The notes: generated by a model not told the origin, from the letters alone. Shown: positions 44,659 to 58,100, counted from the stretch's first letter. The stretch is DNA of 64,000 nt from Actinomortierella ambigua (GCA_016098155.1 JAAAJB010000060.1:1-64000), one strand, 5' to 3'. Program-made: numbers and translations.

Positions 44659-46055
44659 ATGCGTCCAATTACGTGGACCACCATAGCCGCGGCGTTGGCG
44701 GTCATTTGCCTCTCGTCGCCTGTAGTGGGCGAGATGCCCAAGAACCAGCAGAAGAAGTACCCGCCAAAGGATGAGATCCCAAACCTGAAGTCGCCACAAA
44801 TGAAGAAGTGGATGGCAGAGATTGACTGGAGCAAGGTCCCCAAAATCCCAATGTCCAAGGCCAACCGCCCCGAGTGTCCAGAGTGTCCCGAGGACAAAAA
44901 GAAGATCCCCAAGGATTCGTGTTGGTGGACATGTGGTGGATGCGTCGCCAAGGATGATGTGGAGAAGTGTCCAAAGGCAAAGTCTTGGGGCTTGACATAT
45001 GATGATGGTCCGAGTGAGGACACGCCACGTCTTCTCAAGAAGCTCAAAGCTTCCAATGCTACCGCGACGTTCTTTATTGTTGGCAGTCGTGTACTCGAAT
45101 ATCCAGAACTCTTAAAGCAGCAAGTTCGCGAGGGTCATCACCTTGCTATCCACAGTGAGTAACTGATTGTTGTTTTTGGAGTGGTTGATTATTCGAAGCT
45201 ATTTCATCGACGTATGCCCTTACAGTTATGTACATCGTGAGTACCATGCACCTACCACTCACACAAACCCCACCTTATCCCTCCCCCCTTTCCTTGAACA
45301 CCGCGCCTTCACCTTTCCTTCCCCACTCTAAAGCATGGTCGCATCAGGGCATGACGTCGCTGTCGAATGAGGAAGTAGTGGCCGAGCTCAAGTGGGCGGA
45401 GCAGATCATTTTTGACGTGACAGGTCTAAAGACAAAGTACTGGCGGCCACCCTATGGTGACGTGGACAACCGGGTGCGCGAGATTGCACGGCAATTTGGG
45501 TACAAGACGGTGATCTGGACGAAGGAGTGGGATTCCAATGACTGGCAGCTACCCGAAAAGACCATTACGACCAAGCAAGTGTACCGCAACTTCAAGTGGG
45601 CCCTGTCGACCCTGCCAAAACTCAAGTATGGTCCCATCACGCTCGAGCACGACCTCTTTGAATCGGACGTCAATGTCGCCCATGCCTTGCTCGACATGGG
45701 TATTGCCAAGGGACTCGACCCCATGGACATTGCGCGCTGCCTCAGCGACGATCGCCCCTATCAAAACTCGCCCGTGAAGAAGGTTGATCCCCCCAAGAAG
45801 CCCGCCCTGCCGCAGCTACCCCAGTCGCCGCCCCCGCAAGTCGCCGCAAAGCCAGTGGCTGCCGTTGAGGAAGAAGAAGCCAAGGCCCCTCCTGCGGCTG
45901 CGCCACCAAAGAAGGTCGAAGACGAAGTGAAGCCAGCGGCGGACAACGGAGAGATTGACGCCCAAGGCACCAAAAAGCTGGGAGCCGGTATTCGCGTCCA
46001 GTGGGGAGCCTCTGCGGTTGCAGTCGTTGTTGCTACCGCTGCCTTCCTGCTCTAG
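44659..46055 (+). CDS. Chitin deacetylase (CE4/NodB), GPI-anchored type
   Basis: Removes N-acetyl groups from chitin to make chitosan at the cell wall. Two exons, 44659-45154 and 45334-46055, give 405 aa. A signal peptide covers about residues 1-24. Before the catalytic domain is a Cys-rich segment (PECPECPEDKKK, then SCWWTCGGCVAKDDVEKC). NodB motifs are all present: TYDDGPS (113-119, catalytic/metal Asp115-116), HTWSH formed across the intron, RPPYGD, a W-x-ND segment (EWDSNDWQ) and ITLEHD. The tail is a Pro/Ala/Lys/Glu-rich linker followed by a terminal hydrophobic segment (ASAVAVVVATAAFLL), the layout of a GPI-anchor signal. Chitosan-rich walls are typical of Mucoromycota. Catalytic residues are intact. 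Confidence 0.93.
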
Positions 46056-47917
46056 GCTGACTACTAGAACGGGAGGGAAGAAAAATGGAAAATACTCCAC
46101 ATACATACGCAGACTAAAAGAAGCAGTAAAGACTGGTGCGATGAGGGGAGGAAAGGGGAGGGGGGCAGGAGGAAGGATGGGAGGTCCTGGACTTCATTAC
46201 CTACATTAAACCACACTTCATTACACAAAAGCAACAAGAAAAGAAAAACGAAAACAAAAAATCCTGGGCAAATGGAGGTCCCAAGACGGGGCATCTCCGA
46301 CATATATAGTGAACCACTCCAAGCATGGCGACCATGGATGCGTCGCAGGTACAGCTATTTTTTTTTTGCTACTTTTTGCTCTTTCATCGAATGTTGCAGA
46401 CATCCAATATCAGCCATTTTTTAAAACCACGAGAGTGCCTCAGCGCACCTCAAAGGACCATTGAATCCCTGTTTGCGGTAGCAGGGCAAGGAGAGCTCAG
46501 GGAGAGGCAGAGATAGTGGACAAGAGAGAACAGAGAGAGAGACTGTGTGTGTGTGCTGTGCATGTGTCTGGGGGGAAAATGTACTGTATTAGAACAAAAG
46601 AAAATGAGGGGAAACGAAAGGGATGCTCGCACGAGCCCATTGCTCCCATTACTTGAAAAGCACAGAAACGAGTGAAGGAAAAAGGGTGGGAGGAACGTAC
46701 GACACAGACAGAGCATGGCGTGGCCTGCACATGCCTCCTGCCAGGAAGTACAAGAAGGGTTCCCTAAACGAGAGGGGAGAGGGCGGGAAGAACTCTTTCC
46801 TGAACCCTGTGCTAATGCGTTTGTTTGTGGATGTGAACACACACGAACCCATTTCTCAATGTGGTGTGGGCGAGTAAGTTAGCTCACGTCAGGCGAGCAG
46901 CGCAATGTTGCCACATCGCCCAGACCCTTCCTCCCCTTGACCATTTGTAACCTTTGTCGGATAGAACACCAGATTTCCCAGATAGTTCTCCCCTCTGCCA
47001 TCTCTCCTTTAAGATGGTCTCCTCGCACACACACACACACACCCCTTTCCTTCCGTGTTCGTGTGCTGCCCATGATTTCCAGCCGCCATTCTGGCCCCTC
47101 CGACCCCCTTTCGTTTGTTTGCTCGTCGAAGTGTGTCCACAATGGTCGCCTGCCCATGGTTTTGCCTCTTCATGTGTGGGTGTGCTTATGGTTCCTGATC
47201 AACCCAGCTATCAGCATCTTTCTTGTGTAGCAGACTTGTTTCCTCCAACTCTTTGGACCCTTGCTCCGTTCTCTTCTCTCTTTTTTTTATTTTTATAAAT
47301 GCTTCATTTTGGACTCATCAATACCTATCATCTTGCTCAATATGAATATGGCATGGGTTAACAACGTCCCGCTCTAATACGATATATGGGAAGTTCTCTC
47401 GTGTTATGGAGGAGTCAAGAGGGCTGGAGAAAAGAGCGTCAAGAATGACGAGAAGAAGGTGGATGATGGCACGCCATAGCACTTGCAGACGCCATGGGTG
47501 ATTTTTTTGGGTTGGCTCTTCGCTCCATTACTGTGCAACACTGACTCCTTTTCAACGATCGCAGACGACCACCTGGTGTACACCATGGGTTTATCTTCCT
47601 GCGTCTGTTGTCCTGTATTGTTAGATCTCTGCTCGACTGCCACTTTCTCCCATTCTCTCTTTTTCTTCCTTTCTCTCTGACTTTATTGTTCGGCAATCTT
47701 CCCTTTCATCCATTGAGAATCATCCGGCCTATAGTGTACATATAGGGCCTGTTTGCTGTTCTTTACTACCCATTGCCTCATCTTCCATCCCGCTCCTGCC
47801 CTCCTCCTCCTCCCTCTTTGGCTCCATTTCGTCTTTCTTTTCTTCGACACGAGCTTTTCATCTCTCCCGTCTCTACATCCCCCATTCGTGTGTGTGGGCT
47901 TCTTCACCCCAGGTCTC
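46056..47917. other. 1.86-kb intergenic region after the chitin deacetylase
   Basis: No gene recognised. It contains a (gt)n/(ga)n stretch at 46500-46570, an (ac)n tract at 47024-47042 and a strongly pyrimidine-rich run at 47640-47880 before the next gene. An acceptor-like ccccag just upstream of the following ATG suggests a 5' UTR intron. Confidence 0.5.
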
Positions 47918-50900
47918 ATGGCAACACACCATCGACGAGTAGATAGGCCAAACTCACCCTTGACCTCACCTTCGTTGAATCCATATTCCTCCATTCCAGC
48001 CAGCGAAGGTGCAGCTGCATCCACAGACTTTTCGCGCTCACAAACATTGTTGTCGCTAGGCGACTCTGCATCAGAGCATAGTCGAAGTAACTCCCGTACA
48101 GGCAGCACACTCTTTGAGTGCGAAGATGCGATAGATCAAGTGGATCCACATTCCTCAGATTATACGAGAATGCAAGATCGCCCTCTTCAACGCGCTCGAC
48201 AACCCCAACCATCGAATCCCCACCCCTCGCCCCAGCAAGCATTCATTCCACCACTCTCTTTCCTTTCAACATCATCTAACCAACGCGATCTTTTCTCGGC
48301 TGTCCTGGATTCAGACAGGTTGCGACCTCAGCAGCAGCACCCTGCAACATCCCCCTCATCTTTTTCATCTCCATCATCTTCATCTTCACACCAGGATTTT
48401 TATCAGCATTCATTGCTTACATCGCCTTCTCATCCGTTATCTCCGCTACCCCACCAACGTCAATCTGCTCACACTAGCAACACCATGTCATCACCGTCAG
48501 GCATACAATTCGCCTCACAAAGTTCAAGGAGGCATGACCACTTGAGCACAGATGCAACAACTGTCCCAGAGTCGTCGTTCTCCAGGGCCGCTGCCGCGAT
48601 CGCGGCCGGCCGCAAGGGTTCGTCGCTTATGGCAGATGCTTCCCCACGACAGGACGCTCCTCCATCTTTGCCTTCTTTGGTGCATCACGCGATCGACGTG
48701 AGCGGACTCCTCACCGCAGAGAGCGACAATAGCAGCAACAACACCCTTTTGTCACATAAGCAGCACCCCTTATTTTCTGGATGGAACACCGGCTCTGGCA
48801 ACAGTAGCACAAGCCGTGTGAACGATGAACATTCGGTCTCTAGCAGCAGCAGCAACAGCCATATCGATGGCGGTGGCAATAAAAACAACCACAGCAACCA
48901 CCACCACAACAGTAGCAGCAGCAGCAGTGATCAACGTTTACCAGAGATTGTAATCCAGTTCCCAGACAACTTCTCGTCTTCGGCAGGGGACAACAACGAA
49001 AACAACATGCTCTCCTCAACCCAAGGGACTTTTCGCCCAAAACTTCTTCAGTCGCTCTTACCCCAAGAGCACAGTGCACGGCCTGGCCATGAGGATTTTG
49101 ATCCTTCCAAGAGAATCATCGCCATGCCGTCAGCGACGGACCTGCCCACGCTACGATCCCGAACACCATCGGCGATAGACTCCTCTCCGGGTGGTGGTGT
49201 TGTAGTCGGTGGCCGGGGGCAAGAGCCTTCGGGGACCCTCACCTCCTCTACAACAGGCACAACAATCCAGTCCATGGACACGACGACGCCAACGACGACG
49301 GCCAAAAGCTGGGGGTGGAACAGTCTCCGCCGCAAGAACGTGTCATGCCATGGCGATATGCAGTCGTCGTCGTTGTCGCGAGAGGAGCACCTTTATGACG
49401 AAGAAGCCCAGCAACAGCAGCAGCCATCGGGGGGATCTTTGGCCCCATCGCCAACGCTGTACAGCCCGCGTTCGCCTTTCACGCCCAAGACTCTGTCATT
49501 GGACGACCAACAGCAGATGCCGCAGCATCAACAGAAATATAATAGTATCCGGAGTACTTTCTCCTCCATGTCGTCACCGGCGGTTGCCACGGCCGTGAAC
49601 ACGCCCTCGTTCACCTCTGCCTCTCAGAGGGTGAAGGAACGCAGCAGTCCAAAAGTCTACGGTGCCGGAGTCGCGAGTAGTAGCGAGGACAGCCTGACAA
49701 GATATGGTACTCCTGGCCGAGGAGGTGGAGGAGGAGGAGGAGGAAGAGCTAGCTCACTTTCACAAATGACAATGCCACCAAGTGAGGGTCCCAAATACAG
49801 CAAGAAGCCAAAGTCGATGCTGTTCAAGAGTTCGCAGCTGCCAGACGAAGCAGAGAACGGCAAGAAGTACATCAAGCCGAACCATCGGAAGAAGAAGCGC
49901 AAGGATGCCTTTAAGGAGGCGTTCAAGATGAAGAAGACCCTGTTCTCGAACGAGCGCACGTTTATCCACTGGCTCAAGTTTGGCATGCTGTTGGGTGCTC
50001 TGGCGATGACGTTGCTCAACTTTTCGACCTTGTCGGCGGACGCGACGATTGCGACAAGTGGTGGAGGGGGGCTGGACGCGTTTGGTGTCGGCGGTGGCGC
50101 TGGACATGCACCACCACCGACATCAAAGATGATGCCCGTACAACATAGTGCAGTGGTCATGATGCCGCAGAATGCGACCATGAACTCGACTTCTTCCCCT
50201 CCGCCTGTGATTAATCCCGAGTTTATAGCGATGGCGAAATTGTTGGGCAAGGTTGGACAATACGTGGGCGCGTTTTTGTTGCTGGTGTGCATGGGCTGTC
50301 TGGCCTATTCGACAGCGGTGTTCCATTGGCGGCATATTGGGGTGGAGAAGAATGTGATGGATAAGCGGTACTATGATCGCTGGGGACCGACAGTTCTGAC
50401 CGTTTTGTTGATTACGGTGTACACGGTCAATGTCTATCGTAAGTTGTTTTTTTTTACCATGATGATGATGATGATATAGTGATGGCGATGATGGCGATGG
50501 TGATGATGATGATGAAAAGTCCACAAAAGAGATAACCATGATGCTCTTTCCCCCCCCTCTCTCTATCTCTCTATGTCTCAAAGTAACAATGAAAGCAACT
50601 TCGGGGCTCGGATCCAAGTACCAGCCCACGCCGTTCTACAATATCCATCCAATCATCGACCCTCCATCACCGACCAACAACCAACCCGTGCCCACGCGCA
50701 TCCCGAACAGCAATACAACAGACCCTGACGATGACACAGGCGACGATGACGACGCCGACTGGATGGATCCTTCGTCACCAAGTTCCTGGTCGGACCCAAC
50801 CGATCCTGCCACGACGACGGCTGGTGCGCCAGCATCTGGAGGGACCTCGTCTCAGCCTTCTTCTTCGTATGATGATACTGGGTATGGGTATGGGGACGAT

Positions 50901-50945
50901 GACGAAGACGAAGAGGAGGAGGATGACGAGGAAGACGAGGAATGA
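47918..50945 (+). CDS. DUF202/VTC1-domain membrane protein with long disordered N-terminus
   Basis: Two exons, 47918-50438 and 50584-50945, give about 960 aa. The ATG at 47918 (MATHHRRVDRPNSPLTSP) is preferred; the frame stays open 55 codons upstream. Residues 1 to about 640 are disordered and rich in Ser, Gln, Asn and His. A basic stretch (NHRKKKRKDAFKEAFKMKK) precedes the DUF202/VTC1-like domain at about 677-840. Helix 1 is ERTFIHWLKFGMLLGALAMT, helix 2 GAFLLLVCMGCLAYSTAVFH and helix 3 RWGPTVLTVLLITVYTVNVY, with the conserved DKRYYDRWGPT. A 120-residue tail ends in a run of Asp/Glu. VTC1 is the small membrane subunit of the polyphosphate polymerase complex. This protein has no SPX or polymerase domain, so its own role is unknown. 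Confidence 0.85.
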
Positions 50946-52041
50946 TAATAATAGTAATAATTAAACAAAAAAAGACAAATTACCCTTGCGTTGGTTGTTC
51001 CACATGTACTTCAAAACTTCCGAGGAGTTTACTTGCAGAGAGGTTTTATTTGGCTCTTCATATGAATTGCAGCGGCGCCATGAAGAGTATAGGTGTGTAT
51101 ATATATGTTTGTGTGCCTTGCTGCCTTCTTTCGCACAGAGGAAGGAGCTGTGGGGTGGGAGGGGCCGACGACTCCAGGTGTGGTGAACAGATTTCAAGCC
51201 AATACGTATTTGAGAAAGTGAAGAAAAAAATGCATACAGAAGTTACACACGGATAGAGAGTTTCATGATGTCTTGCAGTTGCAAGAGAGATCCAACATAT
51301 TCTGTATGCGCTACACTACTACCTTTTCTCTCATACTTCACACACCCTCTGCTTTTTTCTCCTTTCCCCATACATAGTTTACCGCCACCTCCGATCGTTA
51401 AAATCGGGGAGGGGGGGTTCAAGGGAGCATTTTTTACTGGTTTTTTCTTTTTTGCCACAGAACAGTAAATTAAGGTGAATGCATGATGCCTCAATGGCGG
51501 CCAGCCTCCCCACCTTCCTCTCCCCGATGCAACAATCCTCCGGGTACGTCGGCTTGAGTTGCAGCTGACACTCCCGGCGATGGTGGCGAGGATATGGAAA
51601 GATATCGAAAAAGATGGAAAGAGGTTTTTTTTTCTAGGAGCAAATCAACAGAGTTACAAGATCAAATTCAAAAGCACCTGTTGAGAGTAGTAAAGTGTAA
51701 GATCTCTGGAATGAGCTTTGTGTTTGTTACGGTTTCCGAAAGAATCTCTCTCTCTCTCCACTCTGAACGTGATTGACTGATGGCTCACCTCATCCAAGCA
51801 TGATTTTTTCCCACCTTCATCACTCACCCCTGAGAAAGGTGGGTGAGTGGGAGAGAAGGAGTGAGGGGAATGGGAGGGGAGGGGGGGGGGCAAAATACCT
51901 TTTACCTCTGAATTAACGAAATGGGTCGCTTTAAGAGAGAACTTAGGCGTCTCCTTACTCATTTGCTTCAATGGAGAGGAAAACCAACCTCGAGGCGACA
52001 AAGTTGTTGTCACCTTGTTCTTTGGAAAACGCACGCGTGCG

Positions 52042-52099
<58 letters not shown>

Positions 52100-53254
52100 T
52101 CAAACACACATGTACTGTACCTCCGCTCCCTTCTCTCCTATATGATCCAGGTCTGGTCTGGTTTCTGCACGCCTGTAGATTTAGGATTGCAACTGCATGC
52201 TGCAATTCATATCCATATAGCTTCTTTTTTTGTCATCATTATCGTCTTCTACGTACAATACCAAGGATCTGTACATGAGAAAGGGGACAGAAGAAGAGAG
52301 GGAGAGAGGGGGGACACTGAAGGTGAGGTCTCTCATCTGCCTCTGTCTCTCTCTCCTGCTTTAGCTTCACTTTCGACAATTGAACGCGTCAAGAAGACGG
52401 TTGCATTCATGGAAAGAACAGGTCAATCACACGTGCATGAAAACACGTTTGCTGGTTCATTGTCGTTCAATTACCTATTAATTTGGAGAGGAAACATGTG
52501 GTCAATGCGTGCACGAGAGCATAGGGTGCACAAAGGGAGAGGAAGGAGTAAGAAGAAGAAGAAGAGAGAGAGAGAGAGATGCGACAGCCAAGTAGAGGCG
52601 TGGCTCGAGGCGTAGTAAACCAATCTCTCGTGTTTATTTCTACTTTCATTTGCGGGCACAGATACGCATAAACACAAGTGAACGCATGCACGGCATATAT
52701 AGAGGTACCACATTAAACCAGAATGACAAATGGGTAGGAAAGTCGTTTTTTTTTCTGCGTCTCTCTCGTCCTGAATCTTTCAATCTTTTCCTCCTGACAA
52801 GGGAACCAACTCCTTCATTTCAAACCACGCGATGGCTTGAATCTATCTCGATCAGAAAGTCGTGGCTTGACAATCGTGCGAAATCAAAGCCACATGTATC
52901 CTACGGAAAAATGAGAACGGGGTACGTGTCTCTTTTTTTTTTTTTTTTTTTTTTTTAGAACGGGGATGGCATGAGAACAAAGCAGGATGAAAACGGGGGA
53001 AGGGAAGGGCAGTGGTCCCAATGGATTTTCAAATGGCGTCCACGGACAGTCAAAAACATGGCATGGGAAGGTGGAAGAGTATCTGGGAGAGTGAGAAAAA
53101 AAAAGAGCCTTCGTTCTGTTTAGAAAGACTATGCAAGCTGGGAAATTGGGTGAATGATTTTCGACATGGGTAGGGCTTTGTTTTTTGAGTCCTTCAATGG
53201 GCGAAGACAGATGCATGCAAGGTTTTTTATGGACGATATATATAAAGAAACTGT
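50946..53254. other. 2.3-kb convergent intergenic region with simple repeats
   Basis: Between the stop codons of the DUF202 gene and the YbaK gene. It holds G and A/T homopolymers (for example T19 at 52933-52956 and G runs near 51407 and 51883), a large CT tract and a GA tract. Open frames here are translations of those repeats. No gene is seen. Confidence 0.55.
52042..52098. repeat. (CT)n microsatellite
   Basis: About 57 bases of near-perfect CT dinucleotide with one ttt interruption. It is a mirror-repeat polypyrimidine tract capable of triplex (H-DNA) formation. Confidence 0.9.
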
Positions 53255-55116
53255 CTATTGAAAGTCAACAATGCTTGCGTTCCAATGCTCTAGCAATCCT
53301 TTGACAGGGATGGCAATCTTCCAATCCACATGCCCAGCTCCGAGATAGATGAGTGGAGGCTACACAATACAATGTGATGTGCAAAGAACGAAGGAAAAAG
53401 AAGACAGACAAAGCCCAAGAAAAGTTAGAGCCAAATAAAAAGATAAAGAGAGAGAGGTGATGTTCATCAAGTTGCACAAGATCGGCTTTCTTTCCCTTCC
53501 GTCCCACCACGTTTTTTCTTTTTGAGTCGACCCATCAAGGCCGATGGCGCAAAACGCATGCATGAATGGGGGTTTGTTTACTCCTACTTACGTCCAGCTC
53601 TGCAATGGCACTCGAGATGAGGATAGGAATATCTGACTTCATGCCTATAGAGCGGAAGAGAGATGGAAGGGGGAAATAGGTGACGAAGGAAAACCGGTTA
53701 GTGTTATCAAGGGTCCCAGGCAGTAATCGGATAAGGAGGGAGAGGGAGTGTGCCTTTCTGCCCTGAGGGTCGCTGGTGTTTACCAGTCTCCCCCTCTTGG
53801 AGACTAAGAATAGCATTTCATACAACCAAGGTCCGTTCGGCCCTGTACTACCGTACAGGGCAGGGACGGGCAAGCACGGCCATTGAGCATGGTCCGATAT
53901 TCGTGTGTATGTATTTTGTTTCTTTTTTAGTTTAACGAGTTTTCCAGTCTAAAATAATAGGTATCCATAAACTCCACGTCTAGTTCCCCCCCCCCTTTTT
54001 TCCATCCAAAGAGTACCATACTAGATGGAAACGTAACGAGTGAGTGCTTTCGACCAAGAGAGGGCGGGATGATGGAGTTATTTTGCGGCGAGAGTGGATA
54101 CGATGAATGGGTAAGAAACTGAGGTTTTGTACTTACCAACAGGGCTCACGGCGTTGTTTGTGAAGCCTGTGAGTTCAAGTGATTTCTAATAGACAATGTG
54201 AACAGAACATGATTTTGCTTGTGTGAGAAACAGATGTGGCAAGAGCGAGAAGATTGCAGGACCACACTGCCCCAGCCATCGGTTTGATTGGCATGAGGCA
54301 TCGGTAGATATAAAGAGCGAAGGAGAGCGAGAAGTGGTAGTGCTGAGGAGAGAGAGAGAGAGAGAGAGAAAGAGAGGGCGGCTCATCATTCTTTGGACGG
54401 TGTGTGAATGCCTCCTGGAGGCATGCTGTTAGCGCTCCATTGGTGCACGATGGTGCCTTTTTACTGGAGGATCAGATCTCCTTCCTGCGACGCCTCCGTT
54501 TCGTCTTGATAGGCACACACAGCAGATGGTGGTGTGCTCTCTCACATTCTCTTACCCATTCACTCTCTTTCTCTCTTTCTCTCTCCCTCTCTCCCTAAAC
54601 AAGAATAGAAGAGATCCACAGTCTTCCTACAGATTCCATGCAGCTGCCTGTATGTTGGCCTGTCCGTCTTACCTCAGCTGCAGCGATGCGGAGGTGTGTA
54701 GCTTTACGCGACGCTCCAGTCCGTTCACGGACGGCCTTCTCCAGTTTAGGGACGTTGACTGCGCCCTCATACTGGACAATGATGGCCCAGTAGCGATTGT
54801 GATCGATGGGCTGCGATTCGTCCTGCCTGTACTTTGTGTTATCAAAGATCAGGGTCTTGCACAGGTGGAATGTCGAAGGGCAGCCCATGACCCTCGCACG
54901 CTGCTCATAAGCCCAGTTGTAGTAGTCCGAATCCACATGGAAGAACCGGCACTGGCCTTTGAGTCGCTTCTGGGCGTCGTTGTAGACGGTCAGAGTGCCG
55001 TCCGACATGCCGACCGGGGTTGGGTCCGTGTGCGCCAAGGCCGTGAATTCATCCAGGGTGGTGACGGGAGCGGAGGTGTAGTCAGGTCCGCGCTGTGTAA
55101 ACTCTGCCCCAGGCAT
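53255..55116 (-). CDS. YbaK / ProRS-associated domain protein (PRORSD1-like)
   Basis: A predicted trans-editing deacylase fold that clears mischarged aminoacyl-tRNA, or an inactive relative. Four exons, 55116-54673, 54185-54137, 53644-53592 and 53359-53255, give 216 aa. The N-terminal part contains LTVYNDAQKRLKGQCRFF and GCPSTFHLCKTLIFDNTKYR followed by YWAIIVQYEGAVNVPKLEKA. The short exons add KSLELTGFTNNAVSPVGMKS and DIPILISSAIAELD; the last gives PPLIYLGAGHVDWKIAIPVK. These are the usual YbaK core elements (TGF, GxxSP.G, GG-like loop LGAGH). The catalytic lysine expected early in the domain may be LCKT. Introns 1 and 2 are unusually long (487 and 492 bp), and intron 1 contains GA and CT microsatellites. 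Confidence 0.87.
54346..54376. repeat. (GA)n microsatellite inside the YbaK gene intron 1
   Basis: About 31 bases of ag dinucleotides, with a ct tract at 54555-54597 in the same intron. The two are complementary and inverted, so the intron could fold into a long GA:CT hairpin. Confidence 0.8.
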
Positions 55117-58100
55117 GGTCAGGTAGATGTGAATGGTGAATGCCCAATGTTCAAACTGAATCCATCTGGATGAGCAACGGGTAGTAGGACTGCTTTGGGG
55201 TCAAAAAAAAAAAGTCCGTCATTTCTTGCTCCGTTGAGCGAGCGGGCGCGGCGGGTGTGGAGGATCTTCGTTTGCCATGTCCCTGCCCAAAAGAATTTGG
55301 TTCTCAGCATTCTTTGCGGCCAGTGGCCGTGTCTTCCGTTGAAGTCTCAGTGAAACAAGACAGGGGCAGAGAGCAAGAAGGCGGGAAGGCGGGAAGGCAA
55401 AGTTCTCACTCTCTTGTCTTGTGAGAACGAGAACATGACAGGCAGTGTTTCTGTGCAGAGAAGGAAATGGAGGCTGGTGGTGGCGGTGGTTGTGATGGCT
55501 GTTCCCTCGATCTGCGGCTGGTTGGATCTGAGGGGGCCAGGTAGGTAGGTAGGTAGGTAGGCAAGCAGGCAGGTGGGTCACCAGGAACTGGTCATACGTG
55601 TTTCTGGTCATTCTCCGAGGGGCGGGCCAAGGTGTGGGTCTCCCACCACCAAAACTCCAACATGCCAATGGAAAAGGAGGAGAAGGAACGCGAGGCGAGA
55701 GGGAGAGAGGAGAGAGGAAGGAGGGGGGGGGGATAGGAAGACGAGCATGCTGATAAACAGTTTGTGAACTGTACGTTGTGTAGGCAAGACTCAGTTAGTC
55801 TTTCTGTTTCCCTGTCCCTTCTTTCCTGGAAGCGAGCGAGCCTATGTGCTACACACAAACTTTCTACTGTCTGGGTCTCTGCCCATTGGTCCGCCCGTGG
55901 CTCTCTTGTATTCTTTGTTATCGCGCCTCGATCCGCGCTGTGCACAGAAAAAGAAAGAATACAAAGAAACGACCTTTTAGGCGGCAGAGCAGCAGCAGGA
56001 GGAGGGACCTTCTTCTCTCTTTAAAATTTTCCACTGCTCAGCATAAGGCGGCACTTTGTCATCACCTCTTTCCATCTTTCATCCACCATCTCACCATCCC
56101 ACATCCCATCTCCACTCTCTCTCTCTCTCACTCCTCACTCTCACCCTCTCTTCCTCATTCTCTCTACCTCTCTACCTCTCTATCTCTCTATCTTCTATCT
56201 CTCTATCTTCTATCTCTCTCTTCTATCTCTCTCTCTCTCATACACCATCCACCACAGCCTCCGCCTCGACCTCCACCCTCCCCTTCGACCTCTCACCCCT
56301 TTTCCGCCCCTTCTCCCGCACACCAAAGAAGCATTTGGCTGTCTTGCTGCTGGGACACCCACCACCTGCTCTTTCACCCCTCCTCTTCTCTTCCTCCTCT
56401 GTTCCTCTGTCTTTGACCAAGGTACACACAACAAACACACAAGCACGCACTACATTTTTACTGCGACGTCCTTTCTTCCCTCCCTCCACACCTTCCTTTC
56501 CCCCCCTTTGTCGTAGCCCCTCTCCGCTCCTCGCCTTCCCCCCCTGCCCCTCGGCCTCTCTGCCTCTCCCTGTGTGTGTGTCTCTCTCTCTCACTCCCCA
56601 CTCTGCGATTCTTTGTAAATCATCTTTCCTTATTCATCGATGCTCCGCGCGCGCGTCCCTGCCTCGATTGTTTCTTTGACTTTTGGTCTTTTGTGCAGCC
56701 GTTGGGTAGCAAAAGGACAGGGCAGTCGGGTCAGGGGACCTTGCCGTCTGTGATTTCCATAATCAGCTTCCCCCCCCCCTCTTCACACCCTAACAGTCCT
56801 CCCCTCTTCGCATGGCAGCATGCCAAATGGACAAGTATTGTCCATTGACTTTTTTTAAACTCTCACTCTCGCCATGCAATGAGGAAGAAACAAAAACAAA
56901 AACAAAAAAAAAACTCTAGCTCTTGCGCGTGCGCTGACGAGCGAGAGTGTGTGAGACGGAGAAGGGGTGACTGAGTGACTGAGGTGGATTGGGTGAGGAA
57001 GCAGTCTCTACTCCTTTCCCACAGCAGCGTGCAGTGATCCCATCATTCTCACGCGCTCCTTCACCGCGGCTCTTTCTCTGTCTGGAGAGACACCCACACC
57101 ACACACATCCACACAGACACAGACAGAGGAAGGACAGCGAGAGCGAAATATAAGGAGCAGTAGGGTACCCACGAAGGAGTACTGTCATGGTACCTTGAGC
57201 TGTATCCTCGACCCTCGGAGTAGAGAATGAAAATGACAAAAAAGAGAGACAGAAGGACAGGGCAGTAGCCACAGTTTTGGATGAGATCCACTTTCTCCAT
57301 TTGGAGGGGAGGGAAGACCTTTGTTGCTGTTGTTGACTGGCTGGCCTGGATGGGATGAGTATGGCAAGACAGAGGAGGGACGGAGAGAGAGAGACAGACA
57401 ATGAGGAGCAGAGACAGTGAGCAAAAGAGAGGAGTAGGTATCTCTCCAGAGTATATCCTCCTTCCCTTCACGGCGAGGCGAGCGTGCCAGCCTGCCAGCC
57501 AGCCTTTGTTTTTTTGTGTTCTGTTTTATTGTAACCTCTTTCTGTGTGGTCAGTACCCTTTTTCGACTACACACGTAAAGAAGAGTAGGATCCATACAGA
57601 GAGCTCTCTCTCTCTCTCTACTATCAGATACAGCAAATACTCGACCTCTCTTCTTCCCTTCTTCCCTCCTGTCAGTGAAAAGCTCATCATCTCTTTCATT
57701 CATCTCTGACATTCAAAGCACATACACTTTTTTTTTGGCGGTTGCAGCACCGTTGCAACAAACAGACAAAGGCGTGCACTTGTGGACTTTATTTTGTTGT
57801 TGTTGTTGTTGCATGCTGTCCTTTATATTCTGCCTGCTAGCTGTAAGGCCTCCTTAAAAAAAAGTCAGACCTTAGAAACATCAGCCAGGGAAACAGGAAC
57901 AGGGAACCTTTATCTTGCCACCCCGTTTTTTATTTTATTTCCTTCTATTCTTTCAATTCTTTATTTTTTTTTTCTGTTACAACCGACTAAACAAACAATC
58001 ATTTTCTTTTCTTTCTTTCTCTTCACCCCATTCGATTCCATTCACCCTAGGATTGAGCACAACACCAACAACCCACTTTCCAATCAACTCTCACCACAAA

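Noticed and set aside
51971..52615. 214-codon plus-strand frame
   Set aside because: It depends on the (CT)n microsatellite translating as alternating Ser/Leu. No recognisable protein flanks it.
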